A stretch of DNA of 64,000 nt from Flavipsychrobacter sp. (GCA_016786665.1 JAEUVZ010000019.1:62001-126000); one strand, 5' to 3'; shown: positions 43,635-53,229, numbered from the stretch's first letter. The notes: generated by a model from the letters alone, not told the origin. Numbers and translations are program-made.

Positions 43635-45509
43635 ATGAGAACAGGCCTCCTGACCATACTATTGTTTGCCGCTATGCAGGTTTCCGCACAGCAGGCGCGC
43701 GTTACCCGGTACCAGGCTCCGCTCGCCGGCACCGCGGTGATGAGCGAGATAGACGATAAGTACGCCGCCACCGTGTTTAACCTGGAGGCGCCCAATGTGG
43801 ACGGTAATGCCGACAAGGCGCGCCTCAGGGCCATTAAGCAGGAGATTGCCGCCCGGTATCCGCATAAGCGGCTCAGCAAAGGACTGGCCAAGTCTACCCA
43901 GGCGGCAATGCCGGTGGTGCTCAATAGTTTTGTGGCCGATAGCTTCCCCGGCATACCGCCCGATAATTATATGGCTATATCGCAGGGGTACAAAGCGGTA
44001 TCGGTAATGAATACCTTCATAGCCGTACTGGACCCGGTCACCCAGCAGATGGTGCAGCGCAAGTCGCTCAGCGGGTTTACGCAGGCGGTAGGGCTCCCAC
44101 AGAACATACAGAACCCCAACAACTATAAGTACGACCCCAAGATTATTTACGACCCGGAAGCTGATCGATATATTGCCGTAGTACTGAATGGCGTTAACCA
44201 GTTTAACTGGGTCATCTTCGGCTTCTCGCAAACCAACGACCCGGCGGCCGGCTGGAACTTCTACAAGCTTTACGGAGACTATGCTGCCGATACTACCTGG
44301 TTCGATTATCCTACCATCGCGCTCACGCACAATGAGTTTTTCCTCAGCGGCAACAAGATCACCTATAGCGGTAGCTGGCAGGCGGGCTTCCGCCAGTCGG
44401 TAATATACCAGGTGCGCAAAGAAGATGGCTATGCAGGTGCGCCCAACCTTACTTACCAGTTGTGGGACAGCATTGGCATTAACAACAACATGTTTATCCG
44501 CAACCTGTTCCCCGTTAAGGGCGGGGGCGTTATACATGGCCCGGAACAGTATTTTTTGTCCAACCGGAATTTCGATATCCAGAACGACACCATTTTGTTG
44601 CTCAAGATTCCGGATACCATTGGCAGCACCAACAATGCCATGAGCCTTACGGTGCTTCAGTCCAATCTTCCCTATGGCGTGCCTCCTGATGGCCGCCAGG
44701 ACTCCAGTTACAATGTTAACCTGGGGAGGCTCACTACCAACGATGGCCGCATATTGGGCGCCTATATAGAGAACGACGAAATACAGTTCGTAAGTGCCTC
44801 GCTGAATACAGGCACAGGTTCCTCGGGTGTCTATCATGGGCGTATAGCCAATGTAAGTACCGCTCCCGCGGTTACAGCCAATATTTATGCTATCGATACC
44901 ATCGATTTCGGCTACCCCAATATTTCTTTCGCGGGCAACCAGGGCGGAAACACTTCCATCATTTCGTTCGACTATACGGGCCCCAGGACCTTTGCTGGCC
45001 TGGGCGCTATCTATTTTGACGGCAGCCAATACTCAGACTTGCTGAAGGTAAAGCAGGGCGATAGTATTATAGAAGTAATGAGCGGCCTGCAGCGCTGGGG
45101 CGATTATACCGGTTCCCAGCCTTTCTGGAGCGCGATAGGGCGGGTTTGGATAGAAGGTATCTATGGCCGTAAAGACCGAAAGTACGGTAACTATATGGCC
45201 GAGATTGGCGTGCCCGCGCTGGCGGGAGTGGGCAGCACCAACCACCAGGCCAGCCAGGGAACATTGTACCCTAACCCGGCTTACGATTTTATAGAACTTG
45301 ATTTTTCGGTAGCAGAGAACGGGCCGGTGAATTTTACCGTGTACGATATGAGTGGCCGCGTAGTAGACAAGGTGTTGCATACCGAATGCCGCAAGGGGAA
45401 GAACCGACTGCAGTTTAATACCGCTCCCTTTGCGCAGGGCAACTATATATTGAAAGGAATGAATGCCCGCGGAGAAACAATACTGGCCGAAAAATTTACC
45501 CGCCAGTAA
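43635..45509 (+). CDS. Secreted protein with type IX (type A) C-terminal sorting domain
   Basis: A 624-residue exported protein. The signal peptide ends in QVSAQ. The central region (about 60-520) looks like a beta-propeller-type domain (KIIYDPEADRYIAVV, WFDYPTIALTHNEFFLSG). Residues about 545-624 are a T9SS type A sorting domain beginning YPNPAYDFIEL with the later GRVVDK and GNYIL motifs. It is probably displayed on or released from the outer membrane. Its ligand or substrate is unknown. Confidence 0.82.
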   Translation: MRTGLLTILLFAAMQVSAQQARVTRYQAPLAGTAVMSEIDDKYAATVFNLEAPNVDGNADKARLRAIKQEIAARYPHKRLSKGLAKSTQAAMPVVLNSFVADSFPGIPPDNYMAISQGYKAVSVMNTFIAVLDPVTQQMVQRKSLSGFTQAVGLPQNIQNPNNYKYDPKIIYDPEADRYIAVVLNGVNQFNWVIFGFSQTNDPAAGWNFYKLYGDYAADTTWFDYPTIALTHNEFFLSGNKITYSGSWQAGFRQSVIYQVRKEDGYAGAPNLTYQLWDSIGINNNMFIRNLFPVKGGGVIHGPEQYFLSNRNFDIQNDTILLLKIPDTIGSTNNAMSLTVLQSNLPYGVPPDGRQDSSYNVNLGRLTTNDGRILGAYIENDEIQFVSASLNTGTGSSGVYHGRIANVSTAPAVTANIYAIDTIDFGYPNISFAGNQGGNTSIISFDYTGPRTFAGLGAIYFDGSQYSDLLKVKQGDSIIEVMSGLQRWGDYTGSQPFWSAIGRVWIEGIYGRKDRKYGNYMAEIGVPALAGVGSTNHQASQGTLYPNPAYDFIELDFSVAENGPVNFTVYDMSGRVVDKVLHTECRKGKNRLQFNTAPFAQGNYILKGMNARGETILAEKFTRQ

Positions 45510-45518
45510 TCACTTACC

Positions 45519-46763
45519 ATGACAGGGCTCTTTAATGCAACATTGGCCTTCAGGGCAATAAGGAACAACCGCCTGCGGTCGGCGCTCACTATTTCCATCA
45601 TTGGGCTCGGTATCATGGCGCTGGTAGCTATACTTACCGCTATTGACATACTGAAGGATAATGTCTATTCCAACTTCAGCAGCCTGGGCGCCAACTCGTT
45701 CCAGATAACGGGAGATGTAATAAAGGTGAAGAAACGTACCCGGGGCGGTATGCGAATGAGCATGTCGCAGGAGCAGGATATAACCTACGAGCAGGCGCGC
45801 CTGTTCAGGCAACGCTACCACATCAATGCTATGGTGGGGCTATCTACCACGGGCACGGGAACCGCTACGGTACGGTTCCGCTCGGAGAAGAGCAACCCCA
45901 ATGTGCGCGTGCTGGGTGTAGACGAAGCATACCTGCCTATCTCGGATACCAAACTGGAAGTGGGGCGCAACTTTACCGCCAACGAGCTGGAAACGGTTAC
46001 CTATGCCTGCATTATGGGGAACGGCTTGGCCCGTAAACTGTTTAAGCGCAATATGGCCGACGCCGTAAACCAGGTGGTGACCGTAGGGGATAAGCGTTAC
46101 CGGGTAATAGGTATTGCGGAGTCTAAAGGTGGCAGTATGCTGATGGATGCCGATAACTCTATATTGATTCCCTTGAGTACGGCGCGCTCGGTATTTGGGG
46201 GAGGGCAGGCATATGTGATAACCGTGATGGTAGGCGATATAAAACTAAAAGAAGTAGCCGCTGAGGAGGCCGAGGGCCTGATGCGCTCCATAAGGAAGCT
46301 GGCCATAGGCACCGAAAGTGATTTTACGGTAAACCAGAACGACAACATTGCCACCATGTTGCTCGATAACATAAAGTACATTACGCTGGCTGCGGTGGCC
46401 ATAGGCATCATCACCCTGCTGGGGTCTGTTATCGGGCTGATGAATATCATGCTGGTTTCGGTAGCGGAGCGCACGCGCGAGATAGGTATCAGCAAGGCAC
46501 TGGGTGCGCGGGCCTCCAGCATCAAGCGCCAGTTCCTTACGGAGTCGGTAATGATCAGCCTTTTGGGCGGGTTGCTGGGCGTGGTGCTGGGTATACTGGC
46601 CGGCAATACATTGGCGCTGGCGTTTAAGTCGGGCTTTGTTATACCCTGGCTTTGGGTGTCGCTGGGTTTTGGCTTATGCGCGGTGGTAGGCATCCTGTCG
46701 GGGGTGTACCCCGCTATTAAGGCCTCCAGGCTAGACCCTATCGTTGCTTTGCGATATGAATAG
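45519..46763 (+). CDS. MacB-like ABC transporter permease
   Basis: A 414-residue protein with the topology of MacB/FtsX permeases: one N-terminal transmembrane helix (SALTISIIGLGIMALVAIL), a large periplasmic domain, then three C-terminal helices including LLGSVIGLMNIMLVSVAERTREIGI, given here only as its outline. It lacks its own ATPase domain and no ATPase gene is adjacent. It begins 9 nt after the type IX-sorted protein. Confidence 0.82.
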   Translation: MTGLFNATLAFRAIRNNRLRSALTISIIGLGIMALVAILTAIDILKDNVYSNFSSLGANSFQITGDVIKVKKRTRGGMRMSMSQEQDITYEQARLFRQRYHINAMVGLSTTGTGTATVRFRSEKSNPNVRVLGVDEAYLPISDTKLEVGRNFTANELETVTYACIMGNGLARKLFKRNMADAVNQVVTVGDKRYRVIGIAESKGGSMLMDADNSILIPLSTARSVFGGGQAYVITVMVGDIKLKEVAAEEAEGLMRSIRKLAIGTESDFTVNQNDNIATMLLDNIKYITLAAVAIGIITLLGSVIGLMNIMLVSVAERTREIGISKALGARASSIKRQFLTESVMISLLGGLLGVVLGILAGNTLALAFKSGFVIPWLWVSLGFGLCAVVGILSGVYPAIKASRLDPIVALRYE

Positions 46764-46820
46764 TGGATGCCGCCGGGAGTAGTAACAACTAATAAATAAC
46801 ATAAACACACGAAACACTAA

Positions 46821-47747
46821 GTGCAGGGAGTAGTATATAAGTCAACTGGAAGCTGGTATCATGTAAAGGAGCAGGATGGTACCAGCTGGCAGGCGCGCAT
46901 AAAAGGCAAGCTGCGTATAGACGGGGAGATATCCTCTACTAATCCCATAGCGGTAGGCGATGTAATAGACTTTGAAGCGGATGACGAGCAGGTGAAGACG
47001 GGCATCATCAGCCAGGTGCGGCCCCGGGAGAACTACATTATCCGTGTGTCGCCGCACAACAGGAACCAGAAGCATATAATAGCATCCAACCTGGATAGGG
47101 CGCTGGTGGTGGCTACCATAGCATCGCCCCGCACCTCTATGGGTTTTATAGACCGCTTCCTGGTAACGGCGGAGGCGTATCACGTGCCGGCTACCATAGT
47201 GTTTAACAAAGTAGACGTGCTGAACGATAAGCACCGCGCCACACTGGAGGAATGGACAGGCATATACGCCCGGGCGGGTTATAAAGTACACCACATAGTA
47301 GCCCTGCAGCCCGAAACGGTAGCTCCACTGCTGGACGACCTGGCAGGTAAAACAACCCTGTTCAGTGGCCACTCAGGGGTAGGGAAGAGTACGCTGATCA
47401 ACCAGCTGATACCCGACATAGGCCTGCGCACCCAGGAAGTTTCTGACTGGAGCGGGAAGGGGCAACATACTACCACGTTTGCCGAGATGTTCGATTTGCC
47501 CGATGGTGGCCGCATTATAGATACCCCGGGGGTAAAGGAATTTGGGCTGATAGACATGGAGAAAGAAGAGTTGGCTCATTACTTCCCGGAAATGCGCCGG
47601 GTAATGAACGACTGCCGTTTCAATAATTGCCTGCATATAAATGAACCCGGATGCGCCGTGAAAGACGCCCTGAACGAAGGGGTCATTTCCGTAGACCGGT
47701 ATGCCAGCTATATGACCATTATGGATACGATAGAGAAGAAGTGGTAG
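46821..47747 (+). CDS. rsgA: Ribosome small-subunit-dependent GTPase RsgA
   Basis: Circularly permuted GTPase (308 residues) that helps 30S ribosome maturation. Order of motifs: OB domain (1-70), NKVD (129-132, G4), GHSGVGKST (183-191, G1), DTPG (near 234, G3) and a C-terminal zinc finger with C-x4-C-x-H-x5-C spacing (CRFNNCLHINEPGC). The start is GTG 46821. An independent gene of translation or ribosome biogenesis. Confidence 0.9.
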   Translation: MQGVVYKSTGSWYHVKEQDGTSWQARIKGKLRIDGEISSTNPIAVGDVIDFEADDEQVKTGIISQVRPRENYIIRVSPHNRNQKHIIASNLDRALVVATIASPRTSMGFIDRFLVTAEAYHVPATIVFNKVDVLNDKHRATLEEWTGIYARAGYKVHHIVALQPETVAPLLDDLAGKTTLFSGHSGVGKSTLINQLIPDIGLRTQEVSDWSGKGQHTTTFAEMFDLPDGGRIIDTPGVKEFGLIDMEKEELAHYFPEMRRVMNDCRFNNCLHINEPGCAVKDALNEGVISVDRYASYMTIMDTIEKKW

Positions 47748-47771
47748 CGTTCTTAAAAAAAATCAAGAGTC

Positions 47772-48077
47772 ATGATAATATACAATGTAACCGTAAAGGT
47801 GGAAAACGCGACGGCGGAGGAGTGGGTGCAGTGGATGAAGCAGGAACATATACCGGAATTGATGAAAACTGGGCTTTTTGTAGACTATCGCCTGTGCCGC
47901 CTGCTGGAGCAGGACGAGGAGGAGAGCAAAACCTATGTGGCCCAGTATTACCTTGACAGCATGGAGCACTACCATACCTACATAGCCGAGCACGCCCCTC
48001 AAATGCGCGAAAAAGGGCTCAGCCGCTTCGGAAACAGGTTTATTGCTTTCCGGACGGTAATGCAGGTAGAATCGTGA
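47772..48077 (+). CDS. DUF4286 family protein
   Basis: A 101-residue cytoplasmic protein matching the Bacteroidota DUF4286 family (YNVTVKVENATAEEWVQWMK at the start, FVDYRLCRLLEQDEEE in the middle). Alpha/beta, ferredoxin-like in pattern. Function unknown. It starts 24 nt after rsgA and may be co-transcribed. Confidence 0.8.
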   Translation: MIIYNVTVKVENATAEEWVQWMKQEHIPELMKTGLFVDYRLCRLLEQDEEESKTYVAQYYLDSMEHYHTYIAEHAPQMREKGLSRFGNRFIAFRTVMQVES

Positions 48078-48264
48078 AAAATATTGTCCACAGGGCATTT
48101 CAGCGTTTCCAGGGGGTAGCAAAATCCTTGCCATTTCGCTGAAATCCTTTACTGGTGCGGTTTTACGGTTTTTTTAAAAAGCAAATGACGGTGGTCAACT
48201 GTGAATAAGTTGTGGAAATCCGCTACTGGCAAGGGTTTGAGCAGATAAAAAAAATTAAGTGATA
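48078..48264. other. Intergenic region with DnaA-box-like sites before the HU gene
   Basis: No gene found. It contains TTGTCCACA (48084-48092, one mismatch to TTWTNCACA), an exact DnaA-box match on the minus strand (TTATTCACA near 48200-48208), TTGTGGAAA just after it, and two imperfect direct repeats starting GAAATCC. Confidence 0.4.
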
Positions 48265-48295
48265 TTTGGAAGTGTACCAAAGGGTGGTATATTTG
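48265..48295 (+). promoter_or_regulatory. Promoter of the HU gene
   Basis: TTTG (48265-48268), 19-nt spacer, TATATTTG (48288-48295), an exact match to the Bacteroidota consensus. Confidence 0.8.
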
Positions 48296-48343
48296 CTTAT
48301 CTTCTTAAAAAAAATTATTTCACAACAAAACACAAAAGAGGCT

Positions 48344-48625
48344 ATGAACAAAGCTGAATTAATTGACAAAATTGCCAAAGACGCAGGCATCACTAAAGCA
48401 CAGGCAAACGACGCTTTAGATTCATTCACTAACGGCGTAGTAGCTTCCCTGAAAAAAGGTGATCGCGTAACGCTGGTAGGATTTGGTACTTTCTCTGTTT
48501 CTGAGCGTTCTGCCCGTAACGGCCGCAACCCTCAAACAGGTGAAGTGATCAAGATCAAAGCGCGCAAAGTGCCTAAGTTCAAGGCAGGTAAAGAGTTTTC
48601 TACAAAGATCAGCGGTAAGAAATAA
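48344..48625 (+). CDS. HU family DNA-binding protein
   Basis: A 93-residue nucleoid protein. It begins [20 protein letters not shown] and has the conserved beta-arm motif [14 protein letters not shown]. It bends and compacts DNA. The codon choice is unlike the neighbours: isoleucine codons are ATC or ATT, and ATA is absent, as expected for a highly expressed gene. It has a consensus promoter and a strong terminator. Confidence 0.93.
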   Translation: MNKAELIDKIAKDAGITKAQANDALDSFTNGVVASLKKGDRVTLVGFGTFSVSERSARNGRNPQTGEVIKIKARKVPKFKAGKEFSTKISGKK

Positions 48626-48645
48626 TCGCTTTCTTTAATGAAGTT

Positions 48646-48679
48646 AAAAGCAAGAGGCATAAGTTTCTTGCTTTTTTTT
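48646..48679 (+). terminator. Terminator of the HU gene
   Basis: A 10-bp stem (AAAAGCAAGA at 48646-48655 and its complement at 48666-48675) with a 10-nt loop, then a T run that is directly followed by the next gene's promoter. Confidence 0.85.
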
Positions 48680-48686
48680 ATATTTG
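48679..48686 (+). promoter_or_regulatory. -7 type promoter element of the bTHX gene
   Basis: TATATTTG, an exact match to TAnnTTTG, 19 nt before the ATG. It begins inside the T run of the HU terminator; no clear TTG stands at -33. Confidence 0.55.
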
Positions 48687-48705
48687 CACTCTAAAAATTT
48701 ATATC

Positions 48706-48822
48706 ATGGGAAGAGGTGACAAGCGTACCAAACGTGGTAAGATAACATTAGGCAGCTATGGTAAATCACGTCCTGCGCGCCCGGCTAAGAAAGCCGCTGA
48801 TAAAACTGCAAAGAAAGCGTAA
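48706..48822 (+). CDS. 30S ribosomal protein bTHX
   Basis: A 38-residue, strongly basic protein, MGRGDKRTKRGKITLGSYGK and then an Ala/Lys-rich tail. It matches the small THX protein of the bacterial 30S head. A -7 element and a terminator flank it. Confidence 0.85.
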   Translation: MGRGDKRTKRGKITLGSYGKSRPARPAKKAADKTAKKA

Positions 48823-48837
48823 TTGCTAAAGTTTTCG

Positions 48838-48865
48838 AGACCGTCATTAAAACGGTCTTTTTTTT
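48838..48865 (+). terminator. Terminator of the bTHX gene
   Basis: A 7-bp stem (AGACCGT at 48838-48844 with ACGGTCT at 48852-48858) and a following run of seven Ts. Confidence 0.85.
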
Positions 48866-48926
48866 GTCCTTCCCCTGTTATATTTGTTTCATCATTATTT
48901 ACATTTTTTAGAGGGTGAGTATCGCT

Positions 48927-49916
48927 ATGAGTATCTTTCATACCACAGACATCAGCAGTAAAAGCTTCCTGGTTACCGGCGGCGCGGGTTTTATCGGTTC
49001 GCATATTACCGAGTACCTGCTGCGCCACGGCGCGGGAAAGGTTACCGTGCTGGATAACCTTTCCACGGGATTTCAGAAGAATATAGACTTGTTTACCGGC
49101 TACAGCCAGTTCCGCTTTATAGAAGGGGATATCCGCGACTATGATACCTGCATGAAGGCCTGCGAAGGGATAGACCATGTAACGCACCAGGCGGCGCTGG
49201 GTTCCGTACCCCGCTCTGTGAAAGACCCGGTGACCAGCAACGCGGTAAACGTAGACGGCCAACTAAACATGCTGACCGCGGCGAAGGAGCAAGGGGTGAA
49301 GACCTTTGTCTACGCTTCTTCTTCATCGGTGTACGGCGATGAACCTAACCTGCCCAAACACGAAGAGCGTACCGGCAACCCGCTCTCGCCCTATGCGGTC
49401 ACCAAGAAGACGAACGAACTGTATGCCGATGTATTTGGCAAGCTGTATGGTATGAAGATAGCCGGTCTGCGGTACTTTAACGTGTTCGGCCCCCGCCAGG
49501 ACCCCGATGGCCCGTATGCAGCGGTAATACCGCTTTTCGTGAGCGGCATATTAAAGCAGACACCTGTGTACATAAACGGAGACGGCGAGCAGACCCGCGA
49601 CTTTACCTTTGTTGATAACGCTGTGCAGGCCAATATAAGAGCCATGCTGGCGGAGAATGATTCGGCATTTGGCAAAGCGTACAATGTGGCGGTAGGAGAG
49701 AATTTCTCCGTCAACCTGCTGTACCGTTCTATACGCGAAATGCTGGGTAAGGAGAACGAGCACGAGGCTACCTACCGCGAAGAGCGCGAAGGCGATATCC
49801 GCAACTCGCTGGCAGATATTTCACGCGCCACGGAATTCCTGGGGTATCAGCCTACCAAACGTTTTATGGACGGCCTGGCGCAGACGGTGGACTTCTTTAA
49901 GGAATTGTACAGCTAA
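48927..49916 (+). CDS. NAD-dependent nucleotide-sugar epimerase (UDP-GlcNAc 4-epimerase type)
   Basis: A 329-residue short-chain dehydrogenase-family epimerase. Rossmann motif GGAGFIG (18-24), the SSSSVYGD strand, and the catalytic Tyr-x3-Lys in SPYAVTKK. The spacing and QAALGSVPRSVKDP resemble the WbpP/TviC subgroup that acts on UDP-N-acetyl sugars. It faces away from the glycosyltransferase genes but sits at the edge of that locus. Start taken as ATG 48927 with GAGGG upstream; GTG 48915 is the alternative. Confidence 0.82.
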   Translation: MSIFHTTDISSKSFLVTGGAGFIGSHITEYLLRHGAGKVTVLDNLSTGFQKNIDLFTGYSQFRFIEGDIRDYDTCMKACEGIDHVTHQAALGSVPRSVKDPVTSNAVNVDGQLNMLTAAKEQGVKTFVYASSSSVYGDEPNLPKHEERTGNPLSPYAVTKKTNELYADVFGKLYGMKIAGLRYFNVFGPRQDPDGPYAAVIPLFVSGILKQTPVYINGDGEQTRDFTFVDNAVQANIRAMLAENDSAFGKAYNVAVGENFSVNLLYRSIREMLGKENEHEATYREEREGDIRNSLADISRATEFLGYQPTKRFMDGLAQTVDFFKELYS

Positions 49917-49917
49917 A

Positions 49918-51150
49918 TTATTTGCCGGTATATAAGGAGTGGCGGGCACCGCTCCGGGACTTGCTTTCGTCCATCAGGCGATAGTAGTAGCCCGACATAT
50001 CGGTGATGAGGCGCTGGTAAGAAAACTTCTGGTATACAAACTTCCGGCCTTCCGCGCCGAATTCCCTCCTCAGGTCTTCGCTCTCGGCAAGCATCAGTAT
50101 CGCTTCCGCAAACTGGGCGGCATTATTCGGTTCGGTAATGAACCCGGAAACATTGTGGTGCACCACATCGGCTACTCCACCTACATCCGTTGATATTACG
50201 GGGCGCGATGCGGCCTGCGCTTCAATAAGCGATACCGGCGTACCCTCGTTGTGCGAGGTGAGCGTTACTACATCCAGCCCGGCCAGCACCATGTCCATCT
50301 CCGTTTGCCACGAGGTACAGATAGCGGTAGCTTCTCTCTGCTCCCGCGGAAAGTAAGCATAGTCTACACCGGCCTCCCGGAATTCGGCTTCCATTTGTTC
50401 CCGGCTCTCTCCATCACCTATCACTATGAACTTTATCTTTTTATCTAACCGTTGCAGCACCCGTGCCGCTGCGGCAACAAAGAGTGTATGGTTTTTGACA
50501 GGCACTATACGCCCTATAATGCCCACGGCCAGCTCATCATCTTTTATAAAGTACTTGCTGCGGAAGCGCGCCCGCTTATCGGCCAGGTTATCGGAGAATT
50601 TATCCAGGTCAAGACCCAGCGGAATGATGTTCACTTTTTCCTCGGGACATATGCGGTAGGTATGGCACAGCTCTTCCTTTTGCGAATTGCTGATGGCAAT
50701 AATGCCGCTGGAGCGCTTGGCCAGGTAACGTTCTATATGGATAAAGGTATTGGTAGTCAGTTTGTTGAAGTAGCTGTGAAACACATGGCCGTGAAAGGTA
50801 TGCACAATAACAGGAACCTTGCAGGCATCGGCCGCCATTCGCCCGATAACACCCGACTTGGCCGCATGGGTATGCACTATATCCGGCTTGAATTTCTGTA
50901 TCAGTTCCTTTACCCTTCTGTATGCCTGGCCATCGCTGATGGGATGTATGGCGCGTTTCATTTCCGGTATTACTACCGGGTCTATGCCCAGGTTGTAAGT
51001 CAGGTGGTCGGCATCCTGCTCATGATCGTCCTTGCCACCTATCACTAGTGTGGTTTCAAACTCAGGAGCCATGTATTTGGTCAGGTAAGTTGCGTTCAGC
51101 GCCGGCCCTCCAATAATCAACCTGTTTAATATTCTCAGTACCCTCGGCAT
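49918..51150 (-). CDS. Glycosyltransferase family 4
   Basis: A 410-residue GT-B transferase that adds a sugar from a nucleotide donor. N-terminal glycine-rich loop GGPALNA, the HTHAAKSGVIGR segment, central VGIIGRIVPVKN, and the C-terminal EX7E donor motif in SHNEGTPVSLIEAQAASRPV. Donor and acceptor unknown. It is the last gene of the amidotransferase/transferase pair and converges with the epimerase gene, 1 nt apart. A TACTTTTG element lies on the minus strand at 51169-51176. Confidence 0.85.
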   Translation of the reverse strand: MPRVLRILNRLIIGGPALNATYLTKYMAPEFETTLVIGGKDDHEQDADHLTYNLGIDPVVIPEMKRAIHPISDGQAYRRVKELIQKFKPDIVHTHAAKSGVIGRMAADACKVPVIVHTFHGHVFHSYFNKLTTNTFIHIERYLAKRSSGIIAISNSQKEELCHTYRICPEEKVNIIPLGLDLDKFSDNLADKRARFRSKYFIKDDELAVGIIGRIVPVKNHTLFVAAAARVLQRLDKKIKFIVIGDGESREQMEAEFREAGVDYAYFPREQREATAICTSWQTEMDMVLAGLDVVTLTSHNEGTPVSLIEAQAASRPVISTDVGGVADVVHHNVSGFITEPNNAAQFAEAILMLAESEDLRREFGAEGRKFVYQKFSYQRLITDMSGYYYRLMDESKSRSGARHSLYTGK

Positions 51151-51265
51151 CTACGAATTATACGAGTTCAAAAGTAGAAAAGTTTTCTTCAATATGTACA
51201 CCTGGCTTGTGTATCAGGGTGCATATTAGCACAGATATAATTATTTCTGCGTTATTGGCTCGTTA

Positions 51266-53176
51266 TCAGGCAAAGTATTTCTTCCACCAATACTGGAAAA
51301 CGATGAGCGCCCATATAGTGGCGTGCGTATCCTCCGGGTTATTGCTGAGCAACTTTTGTTTCAGTCCCTCTGTAGCGGTTACATTAAATATGCCTTGCTC
51401 TTCTACAAACTCTTTCTTTAAGAGGTCATTATCTATCAGTTCCCACAACTCGTTCTTAAACCAGTCGAGCAAGGGGATTTCAAAGCCATGCTTGGGCCGG
51501 TTGTATATTTCCGCGGGTAGCATCGGGCGGAACGCATCCTGCACTATTCTCTTCTTCAGTTTGCCGTCTATCTTATAAGCGGCAGGCAGCCCGAAAGCGA
51601 AGTCTACCACTTTATGGTCCAGGAAGGGGCTTCGTACTTCCAGGCTGTTGGCCATGCTCATCAGGTCTACTTTTACCAGCATGTCTCCCGCCAGCACCAG
51701 GTTCATATCGGTGAGCAGTATTTCGTTGAAGTCATCACTCTTTATATGCCGCAGGAAGTATTGTTTCTCCTGCTCCAGCATGGCCATATCAATTTCTTCG
51801 GCTATTCCTTTCCTGAATATGCGCGATGCCTCTTTCTCATTAATAAACGATGCCCAGCGCCAGTAGCGGTCTTTTACGGGCAGCTCGGCGCCTTCCGCAA
51901 AGCGGTGCAGCTGGCGGAACAGGTTGGTGAATTTGTTGTTGCGGCTGCGCGGAAGTGCGTTCCAGAGGGGCATGCCGGCTTTCACCATTTTATTAGCCAT
52001 CGACTCCTGGCGTATCTTCCACTCCGCGGCGTGTTTGTTGTATCCGGCAAACACCTCGTCGCCACCGTCTCCGCTGAGGGCTACCGTTACGTGCCGGCGT
52101 GTATGCATGCTCAGTATGTACACTGGCAGTGCGGAGGAGTCGGCAAAGGGCTCGTCTATGTAGTCAAGCACCTGGTACAGGTGCTCCAGGAAGTCGTTGT
52201 TGGACAGGGAGAAGACGGTATGGTTGGTTTTGTACTTTTTGGCAACCAGCTGGGCATACTTGGTTTCGTCGAAGAACTTATTGTCTTTATAGCCTATGGA
52301 AAAGGTATTCAGTTGCGAGGTGTACCTGCTGGCCAGCGCTACGATTACTGATGAGTCAATACCGCCGCTGAGGAACGCCCCCAGCGGAACATCGGCTATC
52401 ATACGTTCCTGCACGGAAGCGTCCATTTTGTCAATCAGCAGCTTCTTTGCCTCTTCGTACGTGTATTGGCTGTAGCGTTCCGGGTGTGTGGCGAGTGTGT
52501 AGAAGGGCGCATATTCTTCCAGCCCGTTGGGGGAGAATACCAGGTAGTGCGCCGGCTTCAGCTTAGCCACTCCCTTTAGTATGCTCTGTGGCTGAGGGAT
52601 ATAGTTCAGCTGAAAGTATTGATTAGCAACGGTGTAGTCAATCTCTTTGGGAATGCCGTACTCCAGTAGCGCTTTCATTTCAGAAGCGAAGGCCACAAAG
52701 CCGTTGCCCATATAATAGTTCAGCGGTTTTTTTCCGTAACGGTCGCGGGCGAGTATGAGTTTGCCGGTTTCCTTATCGTAGAAGGCAAAGGCGAAAAAGC
52801 CACTCAGCCATTCCAATGCGCCGGTGCCGTACTCGGCCAGCAGGTATAAAAGTACTTCCGTGTCGGAGGAGGTTTTGGGGCCACCTATTCGCCGCCAGGT
52901 ATCGCCCAGGTATTGCTCGGATAGCTGCCGGTAATTGAATATTTCGCCATTGAAAACCAGCACATATCTTCCGGAGGCGTCGCTCATGGGTTGATTGGCT
53001 ACCGATGATGTATCGATGATGGAAAGGCGGCGGTGCCCCAGCGCAATGTTAAAATCGTTGTAAATATTACCGCTATCCGGCCCCCTTAACGAGTGCTTAA
53101 GATTTGACTGTGATATTTTTGCTATGTTAGTGCTATGCTTTTCTTTATAAGCATAGTAACCTGTAATGCCACACAT
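51266..53176 (-). CDS. Asparagine synthase-type amidotransferase (first copy)
   Basis: A 636-residue glutamine-dependent amidotransferase. The N-terminal glutaminase nucleophile is Cys2 (MCGITGYY), and the ATP pyrophosphatase loop FLSGGIDSS is intact. In polysaccharide loci such enzymes often amidate a sugar carboxylate rather than making asparagine; either is possible. It lies upstream of the glycosyltransferase on the same strand. Confidence 0.85.
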   Translation of the reverse strand: MCGITGYYAYKEKHSTNIAKISQSNLKHSLRGPDSGNIYNDFNIALGHRRLSIIDTSSVANQPMSDASGRYVLVFNGEIFNYRQLSEQYLGDTWRRIGGPKTSSDTEVLLYLLAEYGTGALEWLSGFFAFAFYDKETGKLILARDRYGKKPLNYYMGNGFVAFASEMKALLEYGIPKEIDYTVANQYFQLNYIPQPQSILKGVAKLKPAHYLVFSPNGLEEYAPFYTLATHPERYSQYTYEEAKKLLIDKMDASVQERMIADVPLGAFLSGGIDSSVIVALASRYTSQLNTFSIGYKDNKFFDETKYAQLVAKKYKTNHTVFSLSNNDFLEHLYQVLDYIDEPFADSSALPVYILSMHTRRHVTVALSGDGGDEVFAGYNKHAAEWKIRQESMANKMVKAGMPLWNALPRSRNNKFTNLFRQLHRFAEGAELPVKDRYWRWASFINEKEASRIFRKGIAEEIDMAMLEQEKQYFLRHIKSDDFNEILLTDMNLVLAGDMLVKVDLMSMANSLEVRSPFLDHKVVDFAFGLPAAYKIDGKLKKRIVQDAFRPMLPAEIYNRPKHGFEIPLLDWFKNELWELIDNDLLKKEFVEEQGIFNVTATEGLKQKLLSNNPEDTHATIWALIVFQYWWKKYFA

Positions 53177-53229
53177 GCGCAGGAGAAATGGTTGTAAACG
53201 TAATGCTCAAAAAGAGAACCCAAAAGTAA

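Noticed and set aside
48078-48343. Chromosomal replication origin
   Set aside because: Only one exact DnaA box, no dnaA or other origin-linked genes, and no skew information within the window.
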